This document shows positions 50,733 to 61,399 of a stretch of 64,000 bases of DNA, piece after piece. The DNA comes from Piper betle (Eukaryota > Streptophyta > Magnoliopsida > Piperales > Piperaceae). The stretch spans positions 229,212 to 293,211 of the forward strand of contig JAURVB010008667.1 of NCBI GenBank assembly GCA_033002965.1. Direction: 5' to 3'. The notes under the pieces were generated by a model, which was not told the origin of the DNA, searched no databases, and saw only the letters and a list, made by a program, of their open reading frames with translations. Within the stretch, counting starts at the first letter, position 1, and each line of letters opens with the position of its first letter. Made by a program: the position numbers and the translations under genes.

Positions 50733-52411
50733 TCCGAAAAAACACTGTTGGCTAAATGGCCCGAGTTAAGTGGGATCCGATAAAATTCCACTTAACTCGT
50801 CCTGCACATGATAAATCAAATACACAATGGAGTAGTGTAAAAACAGAGAACAAGTCCTAAACGGACCTGGTAGAAGCTCCAAACGGGTCCACGCGCCTAG
50901 GCGGCGAGCTCCTACACCGTACCTACACAATCAAGCTAAAAACTAACGCCCGCATGATGAATCACACATCCTATAGCATGCACACACAATCAACACAATC
51001 ACGCATCAATCAACACACATCAACCTATATCAATTCTAGCAAGTCTACTTAGGCTAGTTTGCATTAGATCATGATCATTACCTAGTTACCCTAATTAGTT
51101 TCTTAGTCTCCATTTTTAACACCACTCAATCAAACAAATTTCATATTTTATCCTTAATCAAATCTACATTAATACATATTATTATAACACACAATTCACC
51201 AATCCTAGCATGCAATTCTAATAATCAATACTTTCAAATAATTAAGTTAAAATAAATTATACCTCGCGTCGTCGAAAATCAGTGACGGCTAGGGTTTCCG
51301 TTTCGTGGCTCGAAACTCGAATTCGGCACCTAGCGGCGTCCGAAGTCCGATCAGATTGGACCGGGTGCGTTCGGCGGATGATCCGGCGAATTTCCCACGA
51401 ATCCAATTTTCCGGCGGTTCCGGCGGTTTTCCGGCGAGTGTCGGCGGTTTTCCGGCGATTCGGCGGTTTTCCGGCGATGATTCGGGACGGGGCAATCAAG
51501 GGGTCTATCGGCACCAGCTCGACGAGCTTGGTCCGATGGTGGTGTCAAACAAGGTAGCCGAGGCGGCGATGGCCGTCGACGACGGTGTCGAAAATGGGCG
51601 GCGGCGGCGGTGTGCTCCGATCGGGGCTCCGGCCGGCCTCGACGGCGGTCGGGAGGATGGGGGAAACGTCGGCAACGGCGAGGGGTGCTCGTCAGGGTCA
51701 CACCGGCGGCGGAGCGGCCCGGACGGCGGCGGAATCCGGCCCGAAGTGGCGGCGGCCGAGGTGGTTTCGTGGGGCGATTCCGGCGTCGTGGCGGCGAGAC
51801 GGTGGCCGGGGTGGGTCGTGGCGGCACGGCGACGGCACGACGGGGCGGGGCGGCGTCGATCGGCGGCAGCACGGCGTCGGCAGCGGCGGCGGCGGCAACA
51901 CACAATGACGGCGGCGCGGCTAGGGTTTGGACGGGGAAGATGTCGGGAGGGAGAAAAACATGGCTAGTGGCAAACTCGTAATTTAGTATTGACTCGATTC
52001 CGACTCGAGTCAAAATAATAACTAGTTCGTAATAAATTCTAAAAAAAATCTAGAAAAATATGGAAAAATTCCATAAAATAAAACAAACACAACAACATCC
52101 AAATGGCATGCTCTATAACTAATAACCCACCCGAATATAATCAAACGCGTCCTAATGCGTTATTCGGCCTAAAACTATTCTACGATCAAATAAAAATAAC
52201 AATCAATACTGCATACCTCCACATACTTGATAACCCATTTTTCATCATCTTTTAGGCGTTATCATCGTACATTTGAGCATACATGACCCTCATCGCTCAT
52301 AACTCACAGCTGGCCTCAACTCAGCTCGCGGTCCATGAAGCTGACTCGATTCGAACCGACTGGTTCACTCCCGTAAAACTCTGGCTCGAGTCACGGGTTT
52401 TACATTATCAA
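50733..52411 (-). mobile_element. Truncated LTR-A family copy
   Basis: From ggttattgatccg (compare ggttattaatccgg at 45540) to GGGTTTTACA at 52411, this block runs collinear with the right part of the 44.3-47.3 kb LTR. It includes the gcgcctaggcggcgagctcc segment (about 50895), the GC-rich section (51290-51950) and the tgactcgattccgactcgag segment (about 51990). The first half of the LTR is missing. ORFs in the GC-rich section are not supported as genes. Confidence 0.75.
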
Positions 52412-52588
52412 TAATAAATAAAGTGATGCGGCTGTGTTTTACCAATTCCACATCTTTGGAGTTAAACACCTTTCTACAATAATTAAAAAGTGGCCACTCG
52501 AAGAAAGAGAATTTCCTAAATACCTCATATGCAACAGAAATATTTACAAGTGATACAGCACACCGTGGGCTAATGAAAATAGATTTAA

Positions 52589-52724
52589 GCTCCGTTGGTT
52601 ACCCTCAAAAAAATATAAATTATATGAAAATTTAAATACTTAATTTACTAAAATTATTAAATATATAATATATTCTAAAAAAAATAACTAACTTAATATT
52701 ATTTTTGGTAACCAAACGGGCCCC
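52589..52724. mobile_element. Tourist-like (PIF/Harbinger type) MITE
   Basis: A 136-bp AT-rich element has termini gctccgttggttacc at the left and the complement of ggtaaccaaacgggcccc at the right. It is flanked by taa on both sides (52586-52588 and 52725-52727), the 3-bp target duplication expected of this class. Confidence 0.65.
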
Positions 52725-52727
52725 TAA

Positions 52728-53985
52728 CTCTTTATATGATTTGATTTTTTATTTAATTTTTGGTAGATCGTTGGATAAGTTTGAAGAGGGGATTGTGATT
52801 AAGTCGTTTTTGTTTTGGGCTAAACGATGAGTACAAGTGTGAGGAAGTACACATCCATAAATACTCAATAATTTCACTCAGTATATTATATGCCTTTGTT
52901 AAATTATAAAATAATATTATTTTATAGTATTATAAATAACTAGCCAAAACACCATTTTAACTGGCCAAAACACCATATGACATGCAACATATAATAATTA
53001 ATACTAGATAATTAAATATTAAATGCATACATATTGAAATAGTAATACAATATTAAGTGGGTTGAAAAAAATAAAATTAGTAAATTAAACTAAAGTTGTA
53101 TGAGTGTATGAATTGATGATGTATTGTTTTAAATTAAATAAAAAAAGAATGAATGAATCTAAAAAAATAAAATGAATGGACCTAAATATACTAGGTCTTG
53201 ATTTTCCAATATCTATTAGTAATAAAGATGGAACTTTAAGCCAAAGAACAAAAATAATAGGAGTATTTATAATCATCTTTTAATAAAGTTGCAACTCTAT
53301 AAAAGAATTGCAGCCTCTTCAAATAGTCAAAGTATTTTTGAAGAGTCACAACCTACAATGAAATATAATCCATAAAAGCGAGCCAATGACCAATGGCTGA
53401 TTCTTATCTACACACCCACTAGTTCTATAAAAACTTCCTTTCATTTCCCTTTATAAAGAGATACACCCACTTAAGAGGATAGAAGTAGAAACTCTTTATA
53501 TATAAAATTTATACTAAAAAATTATTATTTATTTTTGTAAAAACAAAAGTAATGAAGAGCTTTTTATTTTAACAAAAATAGACAATATATGTATACAAAT
53601 ATTAAAAGTAATTTTAATTTTTTATGTTAAAAACAAGTGAAAACTTTAATTGAGTAGGCATTGATAAGTAAAAATTTTAATTTGAGTGTGACCCTCTAAG
53701 ATACAACAACGGCAATACCTCCCTCCCTCTTTCTAATAAGTTAGAAATTTCAAGAATGCTAGTGTATGATCAAGTTTTATAATTAGTTGAATCTTTGAGT
53801 TATGTAATTTATTTATAATGCAAAATATTTTACTAAAAAAATAATTAGGTCGTTATTCCCTATTCCACATACCTAACAAGTCATATTAAATTATATTCTC
53901 GTGCATTCTTAAAGGTTAGGACTTCATACTCAAATATTTGATGGCATGGCGGGGGAGGGGCGGGGTGGAAGGGGCGATGGCATTT
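52728..53985. other. AT-rich intergenic DNA
   Basis: I see no gene, RNA or clear repeat boundary. The single 63-codon ORF at 53085-53276 (minus) shows no recognisable motif. Confidence 0.5.
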
Positions 53986-53989
53986 TCAT

Positions 53990-55140
53990 AATACAAATTT
54001 GACTCGCTCCAGAGTCACTATTACGGAATAAATATTAAAAATAATTTTAAAATATAAAATACTATAAAATAAAAATTTGACTCGCTTCGGCTCAAGTCAA
54101 TACTATAAAATTGATTTTTAATTTTTTTAAAAATAAAAACTTGACTTGTTCCCGCGCAGGATCAAGTCAAGTTTTAATTACAAAATAAATTTAAAAAAAT
54201 AAAAAGCTTAATAAAAACTTGACTTGCTCCCAACTCAAGTCAATATTAAGAAATTAATTTTTTTAAAAAATAAAATAATTTTGTAATAAAAACTTAACTC
54301 GCTCCCTACTCGGGTCAATATTATGAAATAAAATTTAAAAAATTTAAAAAAATTTAAAAATAATTTCGTAATAAAAACTTGACTCGTTCCTGACTCGATT
54401 CAATATTAAGAAATAAATTTTAAAAAAATTTAAAAATAAAATACTATAAGATAAAAACTTGACTCATTCCCGACTCGAATCAATATTACAAAATAAAATT
54501 AAAAATAAAATAAAATAATTTCGAAATAAAAAATTAACTCACTCCCCCCGTTAATATTACAAAATTAAATTAAAAAAATAAAATAATTAACTCGATCTTG
54601 CGCAGGGGATGTCGGTGATGGTAATTTTGTAATAAAAACTTAACTTACTCTTGACTCTCTCGTCTCGAGTTAATATTACTAAATTAATTTAAAAAATAAA
54701 ATAAAATAATTTTATAATAAAACTTGACTTGTTCCCTACTCTAGTCAATATTATGAAATAAAATTTTAAAAAATATAAAAATAATTTCTTAATAAAAATT
54801 TGACTCGGTCCTAACTCGAGTCAATAATATAAAATAATTTTTAAAAAAATAAAGTAATTTTGTAATAAAAACTTTATTCAATCTCGACTCGAGTCAATAG
54901 TATGAAATAATTTTTTTAAATAAATTAATTTATTAATAAAAACTTTGACTCGATATAATAGTAAGAAATTATTTTTTTAAAAAAATTATTTCATACTATT
55001 GACTCAAGTCGAGATCGAATCAAGTCGAGATTCGGTCCTTAACCGAACTGAATCAAGTCTTTATTACAAAATTAATTTTAAATAAATAAAATAGTTTTAA
55101 TAAAAATTGTATTCGGCTCGAGTCAAATTTTTATTACGAA
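53990..55140. repeat. Degenerate tandem array of about 75-90 bp units
   Basis: The motif acttgactcgctccygactcgagtcaatatta recurs with mutations at about 54000, 54060, 54131, 54219, 54296, 54379, 54460, 54534, 54589, 54648, 54725, 54801, 54876, 54946, 55002 and 55108. The copies are separated by A-rich spacers ([28 protein letters not shown]). Each core tends to be a TGACTC...GAGTCA palindrome. No coding potential. Confidence 0.8.
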
Positions 55141-56056
55141 ATTGCCATCGCCCTCTCCTCCCGTCTACCCCGTTGTTTTTTCGCGGCAACATCGGCGGTG
55201 CTGCACATGACATCGGTGCGCGGTTGTGGCGAAACGGGCGGAGAGTGGGTCAGGGGCGGCAAGAGGCGAGGCAGGGGGCTGGGCCGGTGGAGGGCAGGGG
55301 GCAGCGGGTGTGGGGGACGGGGGGCAGGGAGGCGGTAGGCAAGCAGTGGCAAGGAGGCAGTCGGCAAGCGGCGGCGTCGGCGGAGAGCGATTCAAATTTT
55401 TATTTTATGTTATTTTATTTTAAAATTTTATTTCGTAAAATTGACACGAGTAAGGAGCGAGTCAAGTTTTTATTTTATTATATTTTATTTTTAAAATTTA
55501 TTTCATAAAGTCGGGAACGAGTCAAATTTTTATTAGGAAATTGCCATCGCTTGTCCGCTCCCCGTAGCGCCACCGCCGGCGTGGAGGTGGCCAGGGCAGC
55601 AGACGGCGGCGAGGAGCTCGGTCGACGGGCAGGGCGGCGGCAGGGGTGGGGGCGAAACGGGCGGCTGGGGAGGGTGGCGGAAACAGGGTAGGGGCGAGCG
55701 GGGCCGCGGCGGGGGGGGCAGGGAACCGGGCGAGGGTGGGGAACACAGGGCAGGTGGGGGGGAGGGCTGCGGGCAGGGGTCAGGCGGGGGCGAGGCGGCG
55801 GAAGGGGCGGTGGCAGAGGGGGCAAGGGGAAACAGGGCAGGTGGGGGGGAAGGCTGCGGGCGGGGGCGCGGCGGCGGACGGGGCGGGGGGAACTAGGGCA
55901 GGTGGGGGGAGGGCTGCGGGCGGAGGCGGGACGGAGCCGGGGCCGGGGCCGGCGTGAACAGGGGGAAGGGATGGCGGCGGGTTGGAGCGGCGAGGCGGCG
56001 GTGGGGCGGAGCGGCGCGACGGCCAATTTCTTTTTGGAAGGGTGAGGGGGGAATGT
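55141..56056. repeat. Two strongly G-rich (plus strand) blocks with array-type junctions
   Basis: The block at about 55150-55385 and the block at about 55550-56035 have extreme G-over-C strand asymmetry and ggcgg/gggcagg runs. Each is preceded by the array motif (gagtcaaatttttatta followed by cgaaattgcc or ggaaattgcc). The ORFs over these blocks on both strands are Gly/Arg- or Pro/Ala-rich artefacts of composition. Confidence 0.75.
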
Positions 56057-56121
56057 CCAGCCGTTGGATAAAATCCAACGGCTGGAACACTGCAGCACAG
56101 CCAAGATGGCTGTGCTGCAGT
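56057..56121. repeat. Two adjacent perfect hairpins
   Basis: Hairpin 1 (56057-56085) has 13-bp arms, ccagccgttggat and its complement, around aaa. Hairpin 2 (56089-56121) has 15-bp arms, actgcagcacagcca and its complement, around aga. They are 3 nt apart and end the G-rich block. A (TA)n run follows at about 56138-56158. Confidence 0.9.
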
Positions 56122-56162
56122 ACAGCCTCCCCCTCCTCTATATATATATATATATATAGTAA

Positions 56163-56537
56163 TGCTATGGTGCGCTGCCATCTTTTGGCAGCGCACCATG
56201 CACCATAAATCTGGGCCGTTGGATCGCGATCTAACGGCTCAGATCACTTTGCCAAAAAACCCCCCCCACCCTCCGCCGCCCGCCCCTGCCGTCCGGCCGA
56301 GCCCCGCCGCGGCCCATGCAGCCGACCCCCGCCGCAGCCCCCCACCGGCATCCCCGGCCACCCCTCGGCGGCGGCCCCCTCCTCCGCCCTCCGCCACCTC
56401 AGTCCACCCCCCCTCCCGCCCCTACACCCGGCCCGCCGCCCCCCCCCGGCCACCGCCCGCCACCGCCATCCGCCACCACCCCCCGCCCAGATTTGCAGCG
56501 TATGGTGCGCTGCCAAAAGATGGCAGCGCACCATAGC

Positions 56538-56538
<1 letters not shown>
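56163..56538. mobile_element. MITE with perfect 37-bp inverted termini that are themselves hairpins
   Basis: The left end (56163-56199) and right end (56502-56538) are exact inverted copies of a 37-bp sequence beginning tgctatggtgcgctgcca. Each end also folds on itself with a 14-bp stem (atggtgcgctgcca) and a 5-nt loop. Inside the left end is a near-palindrome, gccgttggatcgcgatctaac plus ggc, and the core is a C-rich tract with no gene. The element sits between (TA)n runs (56138-56158 and about 56543-56585), so the target duplication cannot be read. Superfamily unknown. Confidence 0.8.

Positions 56539-56542
<4 letters not shown>

Positions 56543-56586
<44 letters not shown>
56543..56586. repeat. 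TA microsatellite
   Basis: A run of about twenty TA dinucleotides directly follows the hairpin-ended element. Confidence 0.9.
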
Positions 56587-56587
<1 letters not shown>

Positions 56588-57089
56588 CATACAAATCTTC
56601 TTCTTCCACATTATCTCACGAAAATGTTTGATTGTTTTTTTTGTTTTCTAATATCAAGTCTCGAGCTTTCTTTCTTTCTTTCTTTTTTAATAATGTTATT
56701 TCACCACCTGTACGGAGTAAATAGTTTATTTTGTCTTCCAGACCTTGTATCCTTCACTTCTTTCTGAGGGTTCTCCAAAATGACTATGAGAATTGTTGTA
56801 AAATGTGTACTTACGATTTTCTTTGAGGATTCTGATCCAGTTCACCGTCCTCTTCTGGAATTCCTTTTTGTTCAATCATGTGAACCATACTGTGGTTTTA
56901 TCAAGTCATGGATATATAGAGCAAATGTAAATCATCCTTATCAAGAATAATTTGTTACAAAGTATCTGTAGGATTCAGTACTGTGGATGCATCTCAAAAA
57001 CAAAAAAATTTCAACCCCCAATTTGAGATTCTTAAGGTAATTGAAAAGTTAAAACTGGATACTTGGATGGAGGTTTGAATATTAGCATT

Positions 57090-58945
57090 CAGTTTTAATG
57101 TTTCAGTTAATTGTGTCCCGGAGCAAACAATTGCAGTTCCTTGTTTTCTTGAAGATGTTCTCAAACCTCTCCTCCATACTGGTTTGCAGCTTCAGGTGCT
57201 TATAAAGATGCTGAATATATGCAAATGGAACATCAACAATACTAGTGACTGCATAAATTTATTTTCTTCACCTCTAGAGTCAGAGGAGGTTCTACCTTAT
57301 ATGTGTAACTATTTTAGTTGGGACAACCCTTGTTCTTCTGCATTGCTTTTTGGCAGAGAAGCCATGAACACAATGATATTGAAGCGGAAGAAGGCGTTCT
57401 CAATGCTTTAGAAGAAGCTTGAAATGTTTTTTTCAAAGATGGACTTTGCTTGCGATAGCAATAGCTCTAATGTATATGATTTTTCTTAAGCTTCTTGTTC
57501 TATCTTAGCTTGTTACATATCATGCTTGTATTTGATGTGAACAACTTATAGGTTTAACCTCCTACATTGATGTGCATGCACTGTCCTGTTAATCTAGTTT
57601 CTGTGAAAGAAACAGATAAATGAAAGATTTTACTTGTGCAGCTGGTGTTAAGACAAAATCTAAGTGTGTTATGTAGGTAAACAGGCAAGATTTCTTGCTT
57701 ATGGGTTGTCTTGTTTGAGGTTCCTTCTTTTTTTTTGTGCCTGTGCCTTTTGGATATTGAATATACACTCACTCCACTCTTTTTACAAAGTAATTATAGT
57801 CTCCATAATAGTAACCGTTACTGCAGTTCTATTGTGGTCGGTCTTTAGTTTTTTAAGAGCTAACTAGTTTTTTCCCTGTCTTTTACCTTGTCAAAAGTCT
57901 GCTATCTGGTTTGTTAAAAAAATTTAGGTCCTAATCCTTATGTTATGCTCAGATTTTAATTCTTGCATTTATTTGCATTTTTGTGCAGGTCATTTTGAGT
58001 TCTACTGTTGATGAACAATATCTGTCAGATGGGGATTTAGAATATCCCCACAAGGACCCAGATAAGAAAACTAATACTCTATGTTATTTGTCTCTGTTTT
58101 GTTGTTTTTTGTGATTCTAAGAAATTTTAAGCATTGTTTAATTTATTGACATATATTTTATATTGTATTTGATTGTGCAGAGATTCTGAATTCAAGGTCA
58201 TTGATGTGTCTACTGCATTAGAAAGCTTTACTTTTGCTACTGAAGATATACATTCTTCGGAGTGTTCATCTTTTAGCAGTTTTGATGATTCAAGTGATTC
58301 ATAAGGCTTTGTTGACTCGTCTGTTTTAGGAACTGCATCTGAGCTTCTTCAAAATTTGATGATTAAACCACAAGTGGAGGCTTTGAGAAGTGACCCAGTG
58401 GAAATGAATTTGTTAAGAGATTTGGATAACTCTAGCTCATCGCAACTTCTTGTAAATAGAAAGTTCAGCGTTTTACAGGGATTGATGAGGCTGTTACTTC
58501 TCAGAGTCTATCTCATCTGGATGCTGATGCTGATGATTTGGGTGGTAAAAGAAATGTAATTGATGAGAGTTTGTTTAATGAAACTGCATTTGCTTCAATG
58601 GAAGAATTTATGCCCTTCACTGATAAATCTAAATTTAATGAGTGGAATTTTGATGGTAAGAATGGGAAGTTTGTTGAATTCTTGAATGATTCTCAGCTTT
58701 GCTGCCATCTCCTTAATGTAAATGGTTTGAATGATATGCTTTTACAAGAATAGACACGAGAAAGGGATAATGTCTATTCAAATCATAGTTTGAAAGAGCA
58801 TGCGATTTCGTGCGGTCCAGTTCTTGGGGGAGTGAATGTATACTTAGCAAATAAACATGGAATTGAGAGTAATCTTGAGGTGAATGACTCTTCTAACTTG
58901 GTTCTTGCTTCAAAAAGAATTGATTAGAAGAGCCCATGGTTCACA
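57090..58945 (+). pseudogene. Probable gamma-tubulin complex component 6 (GCP6) remnant
   Basis: Plus-strand blocks at 57100-57500, 57988-58090 and 58181-58945 read as a decayed gene. The first contains TIAVPCFLEDVLKPLLHTG and LQLQVLIKMLNICKW, then EEVLPYMCNYFSW and FGREAMNTMILKRKKAFSML, with the layout I associate with the GCP6 N-terminal region (a microtubule nucleation factor). The later blocks are Ser/Asp-rich: VIDVSTALESFTFATED, then SELLQNLMIKPQVEALRSD, then NETAFASMEEFMPFTDKSK. In-frame stops interrupt each block (for example after the DDSSDS segment, and at about 57409 and 58751). Splice-like cag acceptors precede 57988 and 58181. The SPC97/98-type core is absent. The GCP6 identity rests on recalled family patterns and needs a search. 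Confidence 0.45.
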
Positions 58946-59639
58946 CCACTATAAGTATTTATGGGAAGACCAAGTGTTTGGGTACGAAGCCTTAACACTT
59001 AAGAATGCATGAGAATGTAATTAAATATGACTTGTGAAGTATGTGGAACAAGGAATTACAGCCTAATTGATTTTTTAATAAAATGTTTTGCATTATAAAT
59101 AAATTACATAAGTCAAAGATTAGACTAATTATAAAAACTTGATCATATAGTAGCATTCTTGAAAATTCTAACTTATTAGCAAGAGGGGAGGGTGGTGTTG
59201 CCCTTGTTGTATCTCGGAGGGTCACACTCATACGTAAAATTCACCTTTTAACATGTTGGGAGTTGTTGCCTCTATTGTAGCTCATAGTACACATAGTAGG
59301 AGCACACCCATTTAAACGGTATCCCCGTCACAAGTTATAGTAAAAAAGGGGGGGGGAACCGAACTGATCCAAATAATAATTTGGTTCATTTGGAACCAAA
59401 ATCTCAAATTTGATAAAAACTGTAGATTAAGAAAATTTTATTGATAAAATTAAATTTAGCATGTATAAATTGAAAAATTAATGACAAATATTTTAACTAA
59501 CTATATAATTCTTATAAAACATAAACATAAATATTTTTATTCAACATATTTTTTGTTTCTGCTTGTTTCGAACTGAGCCTAACTTTTAACCACCTTGTCC
59601 AAACCACAATAAACCTGAACTTGGGCAAAACCTACAAAG

Positions 59640-60533
59640 GGGAATAATGAAGGCGACGACCAAGGCCATGAAGAGTATGGCTACTCCAGTTATGATTTTA
59701 ATCCTTCTCGCCCATTCACGTGTTCTGCCAAAAAGATGCCCACATTAAAAAGTAAAAGTATTTTATACTATTGACTCGAATTGAGATCGAGTCAAGATTT
59801 TATTACAAAATTATTTTATTTTTTTAAAAAATTTATTTCGTACTATTAACTCGAGTTGAGATCGAGTCAAGTTTTTATTACAAAATTACCATCCCTGTTT
59901 TCTCCACCGTTTCTCCCCTGCTTCTTCCCTCCTCCCGCTGCGTGACCGCCGGCGACCTCGCCGATGGCCGGTGGGTAGAGGCCAGCGGGTAGACACCTGA
60001 ACGCGGTCGGGCGGGGGCGGGGGAGCCGCAGCGCTGGGCGAGGCATGGAGGGGGAGGCCTCGGTGTGGCCAGGGTGGTGGGGGCAGCGGCTGGCGAGAGC
60101 AGGGAGGCTGGCGGGACGGGGGCAGGGGCGGCTTGCGGGACGGGGGCAGGGGCGGCTTGCGGGGCGGGGGCGGGGCTAGGGCGGCTGGTGGGACGGGGGC
60201 ATGGGGCGGCTGGCGGGCGAGGGCCGAGGGCGGCCGGCGGGGGCAAAGGCGGCCTCCTGGGCGGGGCAGGGGTGGCCGGTGGGACGGGGGCATGGGGCGG
60301 CCAGATGGTAGGGGCAGGGCAGGGGCAAGGGCCGCCTGCGGGCCAGGGGCAGGGGCGGCTGGCGGGACGGGGGCATGGGATGGCTGGCGGGCGGGGGCCG
60401 GGGCGGGTGAACTAAAAGGGCTCCCCCAGAAAGGAAAGAGAAAAGCATAGACAGCAAGGAAGCCACAAGCAAGAGTCAACAATCTATCAAAGACACTTGT
60501 CCCCCGCTGAATTTTTAGTAAAATGTTTTGCAT
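59640..60533 (-). pseudogene. Small membrane-protein remnant, copy 1, split by a G-rich insertion
   Basis: On the minus strand the upstream part reads GTSVFDRLLTLACGFLAVYA with FLFPFWG (about 60505-60420). The downstream part reads FNVGIFLAE and, after a one-base frame change, ITGVAILFMALVVAF (about 59735-59645). The two halves are contiguous in copy 2 but are separated here by the roughly 650-bp G-rich block. Two hydrophobic segments suggest a small integral membrane protein. I do not recognise the family. Confidence 0.55.
59755..60410. mobile_element. G-rich insertion with tgactcgag-type border
   Basis: This block interrupts copy 1 of the duplicated remnant. Its left border repeats the motif ttgactcgaattgagatcga twice (about 59771 and 59848), with attacaaaattaccatc before the G-rich tract. 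This is the same junction type as at 55120-55150 and 55520-55550. The tract itself is made of gggcggctggcgggacgggg-like units of about 20-30 bp. No gene is supported; the ORFs on both strands are composition-driven. Confidence 0.7.
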
Positions 60534-61098
60534 TATAAATAAATTACATAACTCAAAGATTCAACTAATTATAAGAATTTGATCATACAAGACACTAGCA
60601 TTCTTGAAAATTTTAACTTATTAGCAAGAGGGGAGGGAAGTGTTGCATTGTTGTATTTTGAAGGGTCACACTCATACGTAAAATTCACCTTCTCAACTGA
60701 TGAGGAGTTGTTGCTTTTATTGTAGCTCGGAGTGCACATAGTAAGAGCACACCCATTGAAACGGTATCCCAGTCATAAGTTATAGTGAAAAAACAAAGGG
60801 GGTGGAGCCGAGCTGATCCCAAAACGAAACTGATTCAAAAAATTTAATAATTTGATTCATTTGGAACCAAAATTTCAAATTTGATAAAAACTTTTGATTA
60901 AGAGAAATTTATTGGTAAAATTAAATTTATCATGTACAAATTAAAAAATTAATGAAAAATAATTTAAATAACTTGATAATTCTTATAAAACATAAGTATA
61001 AATATTTTTATTCAACACATCCCAGTCCAAACCACAATGAACCTGAACTTGGCCAAGACCTACCATGTTTATTCAGTTGAAACAAGTTTCCTTATAGA

Positions 61099-61399
61099 TA
61101 ATCAGTAAGTTCGTCGGATGATAAGGGGAATAACAAAGGCGACAACCAAGGCCATGAAGAGTATGGCTACTCCAATTATGAATTTAATCTTTCTCGCCGA
61201 TTCTGGCCTATCTGCCGAAAAGATGCCCACATTAAAAAGTGGGTGAACCAGAAGGGCTCCCCAGAAAGCAAAGAGAAAGCATAGACAGCAAGGAAGCCGC
61301 AAGCAAGAGTCTATCAAAGACACTTGTCCCCCACTGACGGTTAGAGCTGCTTAGTATGGCTATAATCCCCGCAATGGAGACTCCCGTTGCCCACATTCC
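61099..61399 (-). pseudogene. Small membrane-protein remnant, copy 2, cut by a copia LTR
   Basis: On the minus strand, reading from the LTR border, MWATGVSIAGIIAILSSSNR and GTSVFDRLL are followed in other frames by FLAVYAF and then FWGALLVHPLFNVGIFSADR with VAILFMALVVAFVIPLII, ending RRTY and a stop near 61102. Two frame changes lie around 61290-61250. There are three hydrophobic segments. Anything further upstream would have been displaced by the retrotransposon. Family not recognised. Confidence 0.55.

Larger units (their letters stand above)
59020..61399. repeat. Tandem duplication carrying a small membrane-protein remnant
   Basis: The stretch from about 59040 to 59740 repeats at about 60510-61230 with few changes. 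Shared landmarks: taaaatgttttgcattataa (59077 and 60518), attagcaagaggggaggg (59174 and 60621), gggtcacactcatacgtaaa (59219 and 60663) and gccatgaagagtatggctac (about 59667 and 61154). Unit 1 is lengthened by a G-rich insertion (about 59755-60410). Unit 2 ends at the copia insertion at 61400. Confidence 0.85.

Noticed and set aside
51257..52013. Long ORFs up to 220 codons on both strands
   Set aside because: Same cause: a GC-rich segment of the truncated LTR-A copy. The plus and minus readings are mutual shadows with no domain.
44326..52411. A single gypsy element with the 44.3-kb and 50.5-kb blocks as its LTR pair
   Set aside because: The left block has a minus-strand primer binding site at its outer edge, no primer site follows 47270, and the 50531 LTR start does not match the 44326 start.
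55107..56651. Pro-, Gly- and Ala-rich ORFs, up to 208 codons
   Set aside because: They follow the one-strand G-rich tracts and TA repeats; some even read through microsatellites (YIYIYI).
59878..60533. Pro/Ala-rich ORF of 215 codons resembling an extensin or arabinogalactan protein
   Set aside because: Only its first 40 codons match the duplicated membrane-protein remnant. The rest is the G-rich insertion, which is absent from copy 2.
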